From Faecousia sp. (lineage in GTDB: Bacteria; Bacillota; Clostridia; Oscillospirales; Oscillospiraceae), in the NCBI GenBank assembly GCA_029258495.1, contig JARHYV010000331.1, forward strand, positions 1 through 7,586: a stretch of 7,586 nucleotides of DNA, in the 5' to 3' direction. The notes beneath the pieces were generated by a model, which had not been told where the DNA came from, made no database searches, and saw only the letters and a program-made list of their open reading frames with translations. Numbering within the stretch: position 1 is the first letter of the stretch; each line of letters opens with the position of its first letter. A program made the translations under genes and the position numbers. Positions 1-6,641 of this stretch are shown here, in pieces.

Positions 1-587
1 ATCTGTACCGAATGGCGAAGATGGAAGACAATGAAGGGGTAGCCCAGATGAGTCAGAGGCTGAGCGCCTACTACCGCTACATCACAAGAAGTGATCAGAA
101 TGTGGTGCCGCTGTCCATGGAGTACGACAACATCAGGGATTATACGGAGATCCAGACCATCCGTTTCGGGGATCGGATCACGGTGGAGCTGGAGCCCCTG
201 CCGGAAGGCTATGCACAGCTGCCGGTGCCGCGCTTTGTGCTGCAGCCGCTGTTTGAAAATGCATACAATCACGGGGTGGAAAAAATGTCTGAGGGCAGGA
301 TCCGCCTGAGATTTGAGGAAAAGCCGGATGCACTGATCATTTTGGTGGAGAACAATGGCAGCTGTGCCGAGGAAGAACTCACTGCGCTGAGGGCATATCT
401 CGACTGCAGCGATCGGGATCAGAAAATTACGGCACTGAAGAATGTGAAGGGACGGATGCAGCTGCTGGGCGGCAATCTGACGGTGTCCCGGGGAGAACTG
501 GGAGGTTTTTGTGCAACGCTGACACTTCCCGGAGGAAAAAATAACAAGGAGGAGTCGTACTATGCAGATACTTCTGATCGTGGATGA
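1..587 (+). CDS. Sensor histidine kinase, YesM-like, C-terminal part only (5' end outside window)
   Basis: The frame is open from base 3 to the TGA at 585-587, so this is the 3' end of a longer gene. Counting from the first in-window Met (base 12), the segment around 40-56 (EYDNIRDYTEIQTIRFGDR) and LQPLFENAYNHGVE at about 77-90 are the conserved core of the YesM/LytS-type kinases (HPK7): the linker after the phospho-accepting His and then the N-box of the HATPase_c domain, with Asn83 as the expected Mg-ATP ligand. The NPHFLYN-type phospho-His block and the membrane sensor domain would lie upstream. Downstream, the usual DNG.G box reads ENNGS and the later glycine-rich lid reads ITALKNVKGRM, so both ATP-lid boxes are somewhat degenerate. 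The 3' end overlaps the response regulator by 26 nt, so the last residues are encoded over its ribosome binding site and start. Family role: a membrane kinase that senses extracellular sugar, often with a solute-binding protein, and phosphorylates the partner YesN. The stimulus is unknown. Confidence 0.9.
   Translation, partial: LYRMAKMEDNEGVAQMSQRLSAYYRYITRSDQNVVPLSMEYDNIRDYTEIQTIRFGDRITVELEPLPEGYAQLPVPRFVLQPLFENAYNHGVEKMSEGRIRLRFEEKPDALIILVENNGSCAEEELTALRAYLDCSDRDQKITALKNVKGRMQLLGGNLTVSRGELGGFCATLTLPGGKNNKEESYYADTSDRG
546..554 (+). promoter_or_regulatory. Ribosome binding site of the yesN-like regulator
   Basis: AAGGAGGAG lies inside the 3' end of the kinase gene, 8-9 nt before the ATG at 562. 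It fixes the start of the regulator at 562, giving a 26-nt overlap with the kinase frame and probable translational coupling. Confidence 0.75.
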
Positions 588-2205
588 TGAGCCGAACATC
601 GTTGAAGGGCTTGCAAGTCAGTTTGAGCAGCGTTACGCAGACAGCGTGATCGTGCTGAAATCCTTTTCGGGGGAGCATGCCCTTTCTGTTCTGCGCAACA
701 ATAAGGTGGATGTGGTTTTGTCAGACATCCGCATGCCGGATATCGACGGTCTGGAGCTGATCCGGGAAACGGAGCAGCTTTGGCCCAAGACCCATTTTGT
801 TTTTCTCAGTGGGTTTGATGACTTCGATTATATCCACAGAGCATCCAAATCCTCCATCTATCGGGGATATCTGCTGAAGATGGAGGGGGATGAGGTGGTG
901 CTTGAGAAGGTGGACAGGGAGATCCGGCTGTGCGCAGAGGAAATGCAGGCGGAGATCGAGCATGATCAGATGCGGGATTTTGCCAGAAGGGCAGCACTGG
1001 AAAGTATGCTCCGCGGCGGCGGCTCTTGGCAGGATTTCCTGTCCCAGATGAAGGACTCCTGGCTGCACATCGATACGAAACGGCCGATCTTTATGGTGCT
1101 TGGAAAATGCCCCCGGCATCGGGCGGCAGAAGGGATCCAGATGATGCCTCAGCTGAATGGACTGCTGGCGGCTCAGGCTCCGGGCCTTTCATATGAACTG
1201 CTGTTTCCGGAGGATGGGACACTGGTATGGCTGCTCCAGAAGAAAGACGAAAGCCTGAGTTTTGGCGCAGAGCAGTATATCCATGCGCTGTTTGGGGCCA
1301 TTCAGCAGCAGCTGAATGATACCTGGGGACTTGCCGTGAGTATGATCATCGGCAAAGCGTGCAGCTTTGGCTCCACTCTGGAGCAGTACAGTCGTCTGAA
1401 CCACATCTACGATATGATCGCCAGAGATACGGGGAGTCTGATCATTGTGGATGAATCGGACTATTCCGGGGTGCTGCTGAACAATGATCACCGGGCATTG
1501 CAGGAGCGGTTTGTTTTTTCGGCCTTTGTCCACAGATTGGATCAGCAGCTGCACACCGGAACACGGGAATCGGTGCGGGAGTTGTTTGACGAATATTTCG
1601 GAAAAGCCGGCGGCCCTGTGCTGCGGGTGGATGGGCTGTACTCCGAGCAGCAGCTGACCCTCTTCACGCTGCTGCTGACATTTGTTCGGGAAAAGGGGAT
1701 GGAGGGCAGCTATGACCAGACCCTTACCCGGATGCTCGACAGCTTCCTTCGGGGAGAAAATCGCGCGGAGCCGGAGCAATTCCTGGGGAAAATGGCGGCA
1801 TTCTGCGAGGATCTGTGCAAGCAGCGCATCGAAAACGAAATACACAATACAGAGGCGATCATCCGGCGGATCAACCGCTATGTGGAGGATCACATCGAGG
1901 ATTATGATCTGTCCCTGACAGAGCTTGCCAGAATGACCGGGTTCAATCCATCCTATCTGTCCCGGCTGTACCGGCTGCACACGGGAAAAAAGCTGTCTGA
2001 GCATATCGATGAGGTGAAGCTCCGCCATGCCCAGAGCCTGATCCTGTCCGGAACCATGGTCAAGCATGTGGCAGAGCGAACAGGGTTTGCCTCGCCCTCT
2101 GCATTCATTCTTTTTTTCAAGCGGAACACCGGAAAGACCCCCAGACAGTTCTTTGAAGAGCAGGAGCAGTCCGCTGCGCCGAAGGGAGATCCTGCCGGGA
2201 AGTAA
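562..2205 (+). CDS. Response regulator, YesN-like: REC domain plus AraC-type DNA-binding domain
   Basis: This 547-residue protein is the cytoplasmic partner of the kinase just upstream. The N-terminal receiver domain (about 1-125) has the full active site: acidic pair Asp8/Asp9, phospho-acceptor Asp55 in VVLSDIRMPDIDGLEL, Ser83 in the switch position (FLSGFDDFDY) and Lys106 in GYLLK. The C-terminal AraC/XylS domain (about 434-533) has two helix-turn-helix units: LSLTELARMTGFNPSYLSRL from about 450, and MVKHVAERTGFASPSAFILF from about 499, ending in the usual GKTPRQF. The central 300 residues match no domain I can name; YesN-type regulators usually carry such a poorly conserved middle part, and the total length is typical. 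Known role of the family: when phosphorylated, activation of adjacent sugar-transporter or polysaccharide-use genes. The likely target is the promoter at 2238-2266. The start at 562 is supported by a strong AGGAGG site. Confidence 0.93.
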   Translation: MQILLIVDDEPNIVEGLASQFEQRYADSVIVLKSFSGEHALSVLRNNKVDVVLSDIRMPDIDGLELIRETEQLWPKTHFVFLSGFDDFDYIHRASKSSIYRGYLLKMEGDEVVLEKVDREIRLCAEEMQAEIEHDQMRDFARRAALESMLRGGGSWQDFLSQMKDSWLHIDTKRPIFMVLGKCPRHRAAEGIQMMPQLNGLLAAQAPGLSYELLFPEDGTLVWLLQKKDESLSFGAEQYIHALFGAIQQQLNDTWGLAVSMIIGKACSFGSTLEQYSRLNHIYDMIARDTGSLIIVDESDYSGVLLNNDHRALQERFVFSAFVHRLDQQLHTGTRESVRELFDEYFGKAGGPVLRVDGLYSEQQLTLFTLLLTFVREKGMEGSYDQTLTRMLDSFLRGENRAEPEQFLGKMAAFCEDLCKQRIENEIHNTEAIIRRINRYVEDHIEDYDLSLTELARMTGFNPSYLSRLYRLHTGKKLSEHIDEVKLRHAQSLILSGTMVKHVAERTGFASPSAFILFFKRNTGKTPRQFFEEQEQSAAPKGDPAGK

Positions 2206-2223
2206 ACAGAATGCCATAGTATG

Positions 2224-2237
2224 TCAATAGCTATTGA
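2224..2237. promoter_or_regulatory. 14-bp perfect palindrome next to the -35 box; candidate operator
   Basis: TCAATAGCTATTGA is a perfect palindrome lying 19 nt after the stop of the regulator gene and ending directly against the -35 box at 2238. Its place, at about -49 to -36 of the predicted transcription start, is where an AraC-type activator or another dimeric regulator would bind. AraC proteins more often use direct repeats, so the bound protein is open. Confidence 0.4.
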
Positions 2238-2266
2238 TTGAAAAGTATTTGTAAAAAAATTACAAT
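2238..2266 (+). promoter_or_regulatory. SigA-type promoter of the solute-binding protein / permease genes
   Basis: A -35 box TTGAAA (2238-2243) and a -10 box TACAAT (2261-2266) are separated by exactly 17 nt in an AT-rich gap between the regulator and the binding-protein gene. Transcription would start near 2273, giving a leader of about 58 nt. An inverted repeat TTGTAA-N5-TTACAA (2249-2265) covers the spacer and most of the -10 box and could be an operator. No terminator is seen between the regulator and this promoter, so read-through from the kinase/regulator genes is also possible. Confidence 0.65.
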
Positions 2267-2317
2267 AAAATCAGCAAAGGAACAAAAAATGTTGCTTTTG
2301 ACAAACAAATTATACAG

Positions 2318-2323
2318 AGGAGG
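2318..2323 (+). promoter_or_regulatory. Ribosome binding site deciding the GTG start at 2331
   Basis: AGGAGG ends 7 nt before GTG at 2331. An ATG two bases earlier (2329) is followed directly by TGA and cannot encode the protein. The frame is also open upstream to an ATG at 2238, but that start has no ribosome binding site, overlaps the promoter -35 box and would put 31 non-signal residues in front of the lipoprotein signal peptide. Confidence 0.75.
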
Positions 2324-2330
2324 AGAAAAT

Positions 2331-4046
2331 GTGAAAAAGACAAGGATCGGAGCATTCATCATGGCAGCAGTTATGGCGGCATCATCCCTGCTGGTGGGAT
2401 GTACAACCAATCAAAGTGGTGCCGAAACCACAGCAGCCCCTTCCGGTGAAACCACACCTTCCGAAAACAAACCCCAGATCGCAGGTGCGCCGTGGCTGAC
2501 ACCCTTTGATGAAACGGTCAAGCTGGATGTGGTGGTCGGATGGGATGTGGACAACAGCGTAAAGGAAGGCACTACACCGGAAACCAACTCACTGGTTCAG
2601 CTGGCGAAGGAGCTGCTGAACATTGAACTGAATTTCCTGTGGATGGTTCCCAATGATCAGCTGAAAGACCGTCTGGCTCTGCAGATCAGCTCCGGCAATA
2701 TCCCGGACATCGTGATGCTGCAAAGCGGTGATTTCTACGAGTTCATGGACAGTGCGTATCTGCGTGACCTGACGGATGCCTACCATACATATGCATCCGA
2801 CGAGCTGAAGAACACCGTAGAAGGCTTTGGCGAGGCGGCAGTCAACTACTCCTCCCGTGACGGGCGTTTGTACGGCATCCCGGCTCAGTTAGACACGGCA
2901 GAGAGTGTTGCAGGGCTGTATTACCGCAAGGACTGGCTGGATGCGGCAGGGCTGAAGGAGCCGACAAATACCAAGGAACTGAACGATATGCTGGTAGAGC
3001 TGGCAAAGTACGGGGCAAGCGTCAACGGCGGCAAGGATACCGTTGGTCTGGGTACCACCTCCAATGTCCTCAACTCCAACTTTGCGCTGAGTGCCTATTT
3101 CCAGTGCTACAACGCCTACCCCAACAAGTGGATCATGCGCGACGGCAAGCTTGTAAACGGTGTGGTGCAGGATGAGATGCTCGCAGCACTGAACGGCTTG
3201 AAGGATCTTTATGACCGGGGCGCACTGGCGACGGATTTTGCCACATGGAATTCCGATCAGTTCAACGAGCGCGTCACCACCGATCAGGTGGGTGCAACAT
3301 TTGGTACCTACTACATTCCGGCATATCCGCTGAACCTGAATAAGGAGGCAAATCACGATGCAGAGTGGGCGGAGCTGAGTCTGACGGATGTAGGCGGCAA
3401 GCCCTCGATGAATCAGGTGAGCATTGCGCATTTCAATGTGGTCACCAAGGATGCACCTGAGCATGCAGAGGAGGCATTGATCAAGCTGCTGAACCTGACA
3501 CTGGCAGCAAATCTCAATTCTACCTTTGACAAGACCCCGTTTGGCGGCAGGGAGCTGCCGGAGAACGGCGCATCGATCTTCTATCTTCCGGTTTATGTGT
3601 ATTTCCCCACGCCGTGGAATGCTTACCGTGAAAACATCTGGGCGGCTGTGGAGGCAAAGGATCCCTCCGGACTCAAGTCCACCACGGAAAAAGAATGGTA
3701 CACCTATATGGATGACTATCTGACCAACGGCAATGACTGCCAGAATCTCGGTGTGGCATGGGGAATGTACAAGAGCCGCCTGAGTGAGGATATGGGCATC
3801 GCGATGGGACTGGAAGCACGGGAAAGCGGTGCATTTGAGCCGGGGTACTATTATGGCCCTGCGACACCTACGGAGCAGCGCGCATCCTCTACACTGACCG
3901 ATATGACGGTTTCGTTCATCGTTGAATACATCATGGGCAAGAAGACCGAGGCCGACTGGGCCGGTTTCAAGCAGAGCTGGAACGATATGGGCGGACAGAA
4001 GTGGACAGAAGAGGTCAATGCGCAGTATCAGGAGCTGACAAAATAA
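2331..4046 (+). CDS. Extracellular solute-binding lipoprotein of a sugar ABC transporter (LplA/YtcQ type)
   Basis: From the GTG start the protein has 571 residues. It opens with a lipoprotein signal peptide: basic MKKTR, a hydrophobic stretch, and lipobox LVGC with the lipidated Cys at residue 24. A Thr/Ser/Pro/Glu-rich linker follows to about residue 55. The mature part carries features of large type-1 sugar-binding proteins of the CUT1/LplA group: LALQISSGNIPDIVML, LRDLTDAY, GRLYGIPA, and YYRKDWLDAAGLKEPTNTKE. The length of over 550 residues is typical of this group and larger than MalE-type proteins. It is anchored outside the membrane, captures a carbohydrate (probably an oligosaccharide or polysaccharide fragment) and delivers it to the two permeases downstream. 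The ligand cannot be deduced. Expression is likely from the promoter at 2238-2266 under control of the upstream two-component pair. No ATPase gene is next to it, as is usual for LplABC-type systems. Confidence 0.9.
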   Translation: MKKTRIGAFIMAAVMAASSLLVGCTTNQSGAETTAAPSGETTPSENKPQIAGAPWLTPFDETVKLDVVVGWDVDNSVKEGTTPETNSLVQLAKELLNIELNFLWMVPNDQLKDRLALQISSGNIPDIVMLQSGDFYEFMDSAYLRDLTDAYHTYASDELKNTVEGFGEAAVNYSSRDGRLYGIPAQLDTAESVAGLYYRKDWLDAAGLKEPTNTKELNDMLVELAKYGASVNGGKDTVGLGTTSNVLNSNFALSAYFQCYNAYPNKWIMRDGKLVNGVVQDEMLAALNGLKDLYDRGALATDFATWNSDQFNERVTTDQVGATFGTYYIPAYPLNLNKEANHDAEWAELSLTDVGGKPSMNQVSIAHFNVVTKDAPEHAEEALIKLLNLTLAANLNSTFDKTPFGGRELPENGASIFYLPVYVYFPTPWNAYRENIWAAVEAKDPSGLKSTTEKEWYTYMDDYLTNGNDCQNLGVAWGMYKSRLSEDMGIAMGLEARESGAFEPGYYYGPATPTEQRASSTLTDMTVSFIVEYIMGKKTEADWAGFKQSWNDMGGQKWTEEVNAQYQELTK

Positions 4047-4058
4047 TTTCATTCTGCA

Positions 4059-4101
4059 CAGGGAGGAGCGCGGTGGTCTTCGCCATCTGCGCCCCTCCCT
4101 G
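4059..4101 (+). promoter_or_regulatory. Large intergenic hairpin between binding protein and permease genes
   Basis: Stem arms CAGGGAGG (4059-4066) and CCTCCCTG (4094-4101) pair perfectly. After one A/C mismatch come GCGC with GCGC (4068-4071 with 4089-4092) and, after a bulged T, GGTGG with CCATC (4072-4076 with 4083-4087, one G-U pair). The loop is 6 nt. No T-tract follows, so it is not a classic terminator. In such operons a hairpin here usually protects the binding-protein mRNA from 3' decay and lowers permease expression; that role is inferred. Confidence 0.75.
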
Positions 4102-4127
4102 AAACAATAGAAAGGCGAGGTTATGAT

Positions 4128-5060
4128 ATGGGACAAAATAAGGGGAAACCACAGACTGTATCCACCAAAAAGGGGAGATTCAGACGAGAATATCCATATT
4201 ATCTGATGCTGATACCGGGTGTCGCCTTTACATTGGTGTTTTCATATCTTCCCATGTTCGGCCTCGTGATGGCATTTCAGGATTTTTCACCTCTGAAGTC
4301 CTTTTCCGGTTCCCCATGGGTGGCATTGCAGAATTTCAAAGATATGCTGGCGCTGCCCACCTTCTGGTCGGTTGTGCGCAACACCCTGCTGATTTCCGTG
4401 AGCAAGATCATCCTGCGCCTTCTGGTGCCGCTTGTTCTGGCACTGCTGCTGAACGAGGTGCTCAGTGTGAAATTCAAGCGAATGGCGCAGACGGTGTTTT
4501 TCCTGCCGTATTTCCTTTCCTGGGCAGTTGTGGGCGGCATCCTGCGGAGTCTGTTTCAGTATGACGGCATGGTGAATGGGATGCTGATGTCACTGGGCAT
4601 GGAACGGATCATGTTCCTTGGCAGCAACACCTGGTTTCCCATCATTGCGGTCATATCCGATGTCTGGAAGGATATGGGCTATAATATGATCATTTTTCTT
4701 GCAGCCATCACCAATGTGGATCCCACGCTCCATGAGTCAGCAGCACTGGACGGTGCCAATCGATGGAACCAGATCTGGCATATTACTCTGCCGAGCATCC
4801 GTCCTATGGTTGTGATGCTGTTGGTGCTGTCGCTGGGCTCAGTGCTGAGCGCAGGCATGGAGCAGATCCTGCTGCTTTACAATCCCATGGTGTATGAGAG
4901 CGCAGATATCATCGATACCCTTGTGTACCGGTTGGGGCTTGTCAATCATCAATGGTCGCTGTCGGCGGCAGTGGGACTGATGAAGTCGGTCATCTCCTTC
5001 ATTCTGGTGGTGATCTCCTATGCCATTGCCACAAAGCGGTTTGACTATCAGGTGTTCTAG
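4128..5060 (+). CDS. Sugar ABC transporter permease, LplB-like
   Basis: This 310-residue integral membrane protein has about six hydrophobic segments (near 25-50, 85-108, 120-142, 168-195, 226-243 and 284-302) after a short basic cytoplasmic N-terminus. The cytoplasmic EAA loop that docks the ATPase is clear at 203-222, ESAALDGANRWNQIWHITLP, with the key Gly in DGA. The N-terminal segment YPYYLMLIPGVAFTLVFSYLPMFGLVMAFQDF is typical of the LplB group (COG4209). It forms the membrane channel with the second permease and receives sugar from the lipoprotein upstream. The start at 4128 is preceded by a modest site, AAAGGCGAGG (4111-4120), weaker than the other sites in this operon and in line with lower expression than the binding protein. 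The gap to the next gene is only 18 nt, so the two permeases are co-transcribed. Confidence 0.92.
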   Translation: MGQNKGKPQTVSTKKGRFRREYPYYLMLIPGVAFTLVFSYLPMFGLVMAFQDFSPLKSFSGSPWVALQNFKDMLALPTFWSVVRNTLLISVSKIILRLLVPLVLALLLNEVLSVKFKRMAQTVFFLPYFLSWAVVGGILRSLFQYDGMVNGMLMSLGMERIMFLGSNTWFPIIAVISDVWKDMGYNMIIFLAAITNVDPTLHESAALDGANRWNQIWHITLPSIRPMVVMLLVLSLGSVLSAGMEQILLLYNPMVYESADIIDTLVYRLGLVNHQWSLSAAVGLMKSVISFILVVISYAIATKRFDYQVF

Positions 5061-5078
5061 GAAAGGAGCTTAGAGGAT

Positions 5079-5963
5079 ATGAAGCGTAAAAAAATATCGG
5101 TATTTGACTGTTTCAACTATGTGTTCCTGTTCCTTCTGGTCGTCATCTGCATTGTGCCGATCCTGCATGTTATTGCAGTGTCCTTCTCCGAAAAACTGGA
5201 GGCAGTTTCCGGAACGGTGGGGATCCTGCCGGTGGGGTTCAATCTGTCAGCTTACCGCTATGTCATGGAAGATAAGCAGTTCTGGCAGTCCCTGAAGGTC
5301 ACGCTGAGCCGTGTGCTGATCGGTGTGCCCATCAATATCCTGTTGGTGGTGCTGACGGCATATCCGCTGTCCAAGCAGAACAGCCGGTTCCATGGCCGCA
5401 CTGCATTTTCCTGGTTTTTTGTATTCACCATGCTGTTTGGCGGCGGTATGATCCCGGCGTATATGGTCATCAGCAAATTGGGGATGATGAATACCATCTG
5501 GGCATTGACCCTGCCCGGTGCAATGAATGTGTCGTATATGATCCTGATGATGAATTTCTTCCGGGGGATCCCATCGGAGATTGAGGAGGCGGCCGTTATC
5601 GACGGAGCAAATCAGATGCAGATCCTGTTCAAGCTGTTTCTGCCCATGTCCCTGCCTGCGCTTGCGACCATTATCCTGTTTGCAACAGTGGCAAACTGGA
5701 ATGTATGGATGGATGGGTATCTGTATATGAATACACCGGACAAATATCCGCTGCAAACTTATCTGGCGACCACGCTGATGCAGTCGAAGAACAACATAGA
5801 GGCTATGATGACCCCTGAACAGCTGGTTCAGATGGCTCAGGTCAGCGAGAAAACCATTGAGGCTGCCCAGATCTTTTTGGGTGCGCTGCCGATCATGTGT
5901 GTTTATCCCTTCCTTCAGAAATACTATGTGAAGGGGATCGTTGTAGGCAGCGTGAAAGGCTGA
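5079..5963 (+). CDS. Sugar ABC transporter permease, LplC/YtcP-like
   Basis: This 294-residue protein is the second half of the membrane channel. It has an N-terminal membrane segment (about 13-36), further hydrophobic segments near 76-96, 109-131, 142-161, 192-208 and 263-279, and a textbook EAA loop at 169-189, EEAAVIDGANQMQILFKLFLP. The sequence VPILHVIAVSFSEK near the N-terminus and the C-terminal PFLQKYYVKGIVVGSVKG ending are typical of the YtcP/LplC group (COG0395). It is translated from AAAGGAG (5062-5068), 10 nt before ATG. It ends the transcription unit, because a strong terminator follows 6 nt after its stop. Neither an ATPase nor a sugar hydrolase is attached, so the pair presumably uses a shared MsmX/UgpC-type ATPase encoded elsewhere; this is known for the family but not visible here. 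Confidence 0.93.
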   Translation: MKRKKISVFDCFNYVFLFLLVVICIVPILHVIAVSFSEKLEAVSGTVGILPVGFNLSAYRYVMEDKQFWQSLKVTLSRVLIGVPINILLVVLTAYPLSKQNSRFHGRTAFSWFFVFTMLFGGGMIPAYMVISKLGMMNTIWALTLPGAMNVSYMILMMNFFRGIPSEIEEAAVIDGANQMQILFKLFLPMSLPALATIILFATVANWNVWMDGYLYMNTPDKYPLQTYLATTLMQSKNNIEAMMTPEQLVQMAQVSEKTIEAAQIFLGALPIMCVYPFLQKYYVKGIVVGSVKG

Positions 5964-5969
5964 GAAAAC

Positions 5970-6003
5970 AAGCAAGCCCCGCCAGCATGGCGGGGCTTGC
6001 TTT
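5970..6003. terminator. Intrinsic terminator between convergent units, probably bidirectional
   Basis: AAGCAAGCCCCGCC (5970-5983) and GGCGGGGCTTGCTT (5989-6002) form a perfect 14-bp stem with a 5-nt loop (a further A-T pair could shrink it to 3). On the + strand it follows the permease stop at once and runs into a short T-stretch (CTTGCTTTG). On the - strand the stem is followed by TTGTTTTCTC, an equal or better T-tract, and would end the methyltransferase transcript about 45 nt after its stop. Confidence 0.85.
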
Positions 6004-6047
6004 GCAAATATGGGATATGATGCGCTTTTTCGGGACGATGGATAAGC

Positions 6048-6641
6048 TTACAGACGATTTCTGCCGGAAAGCTCATACATATGATCGTCGGAGATGGCAC
6101 ATTCCACAGTAAAATACCGGGAGAACAGTTTGGAAAGCTCCTCAATGGTGGGCAGCTCCAGACTCACGGCACTGGCGTGGTCTGCGTGATGCCGCTGAAG
6201 GGCATCTCTGCTCATGCCGTGGGCGATGGTAAGAGTGCCCGTTGGCTTGAGAAATCTTTTCAGATTTTCCAAAAGCTGCTCCGGATGGAGAAAATGGGGA
6301 AATGCGTTGTAGATCATGATGGCATCGAACTGCCTGCCGAAATCGGTGCAGGCGGCATCTCCGCACAGAAATGTGCCATCCGGCCACTTTTCGGCAGCAC
6401 GACGCAGCATTTCGGGGGAAAGATCGATAGCGGTCAGGGAGCCGATCTGACGGCGGCGGTAATCGGGAAACAGGATCCCGGTGCCGCATGCCACATCCAG
6501 AACATCCATTCCCGCGGTGATCCCGGCGTGATCCAGGATCAGGTCGATCAGCCGGGTGTCATGCTCCGAGGTTTCGTCCCATGTGGGGGCGCATTGGTTA
6601 AAGAACTGCTGTATGGATCGGATATTGATGGAGTCGCTCAT
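6048..6641 (-). CDS. Class I SAM-dependent methyltransferase, substrate unknown
   Basis: This 197-residue cytoplasmic protein has the Rossmann-type methyltransferase core. Motif I is VLDVACGTGI at 47-56, which binds SAM. The acidic residue after strand 2 lies in AIDLSPEML (71-79, Asp73), and GDAACTDF at 94-101 supplies the adenine-contacting Asp. Motif IV is FDAIMIYNAFPHF at 105-117, followed by a FLKPTGTLTIAH strand near 130-141. The N-terminal FFNQCAPTWDE resembles UbiE/BioC-like small-molecule methyltransferases, but nothing fixes the acceptor. Its ATG overlaps the TGA of the upstream S-component gene (ATGA, 6641-6638), with AAGGAG 7 nt before it inside that gene, so the two are translated together. 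This suggests a role linked to the imported compound. The gene is convergent with the sugar operon and ends at the shared terminator. Confidence 0.88.
   Translation of the reverse strand: MSDSINIRSIQQFFNQCAPTWDETSEHDTRLIDLILDHAGITAGMDVLDVACGTGILFPDYRRRQIGSLTAIDLSPEMLRRAAEKWPDGTFLCGDAACTDFGRQFDAIMIYNAFPHFLHPEQLLENLKRFLKPTGTLTIAHGMSRDALQRHHADHASAVSLELPTIEELSKLFSRYFTVECAISDDHMYELSGRNRL

Noticed and set aside
1189..2217. 342-codon open frame on the - strand
   Set aside because: It lies fully antisense to the regulator, whose REC and AraC domains are unmistakable. Its translation shows no domain, and it has no ribosome binding site of note. It is a composition shadow.
2240..2254. Catabolite-response element (CcpA site)
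   Set aside because: TGAAAAGTATTTGT has outer similarity but lacks the central CG of the consensus.
2298..2316. TTGACA followed by TATACA as a promoter
   Set aside because: The spacing is only 7 nt, which RNA polymerase cannot use. TTGAAA-17-TACAAT just upstream is much better.
2238..2330. Upstream ATG extension of the solute-binding protein (31 extra residues)
   Set aside because: It has no ribosome binding site and overlaps the promoter -35 box. The signal peptide with lipobox begins properly at the GTG at 2331 behind AGGAGG.
4059..4101. Intrinsic terminator after the solute-binding protein
   Set aside because: The stem is strong but is followed by GAAACAATAG, with no T-tract, and the permease genes continue directly.
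2889..4136. 415-codon open frame on the - strand
   Set aside because: It is antisense to the solute-binding protein and to the intergenic hairpin. The Cys/His/Gln-rich translation is typical of a reverse-frame artefact.
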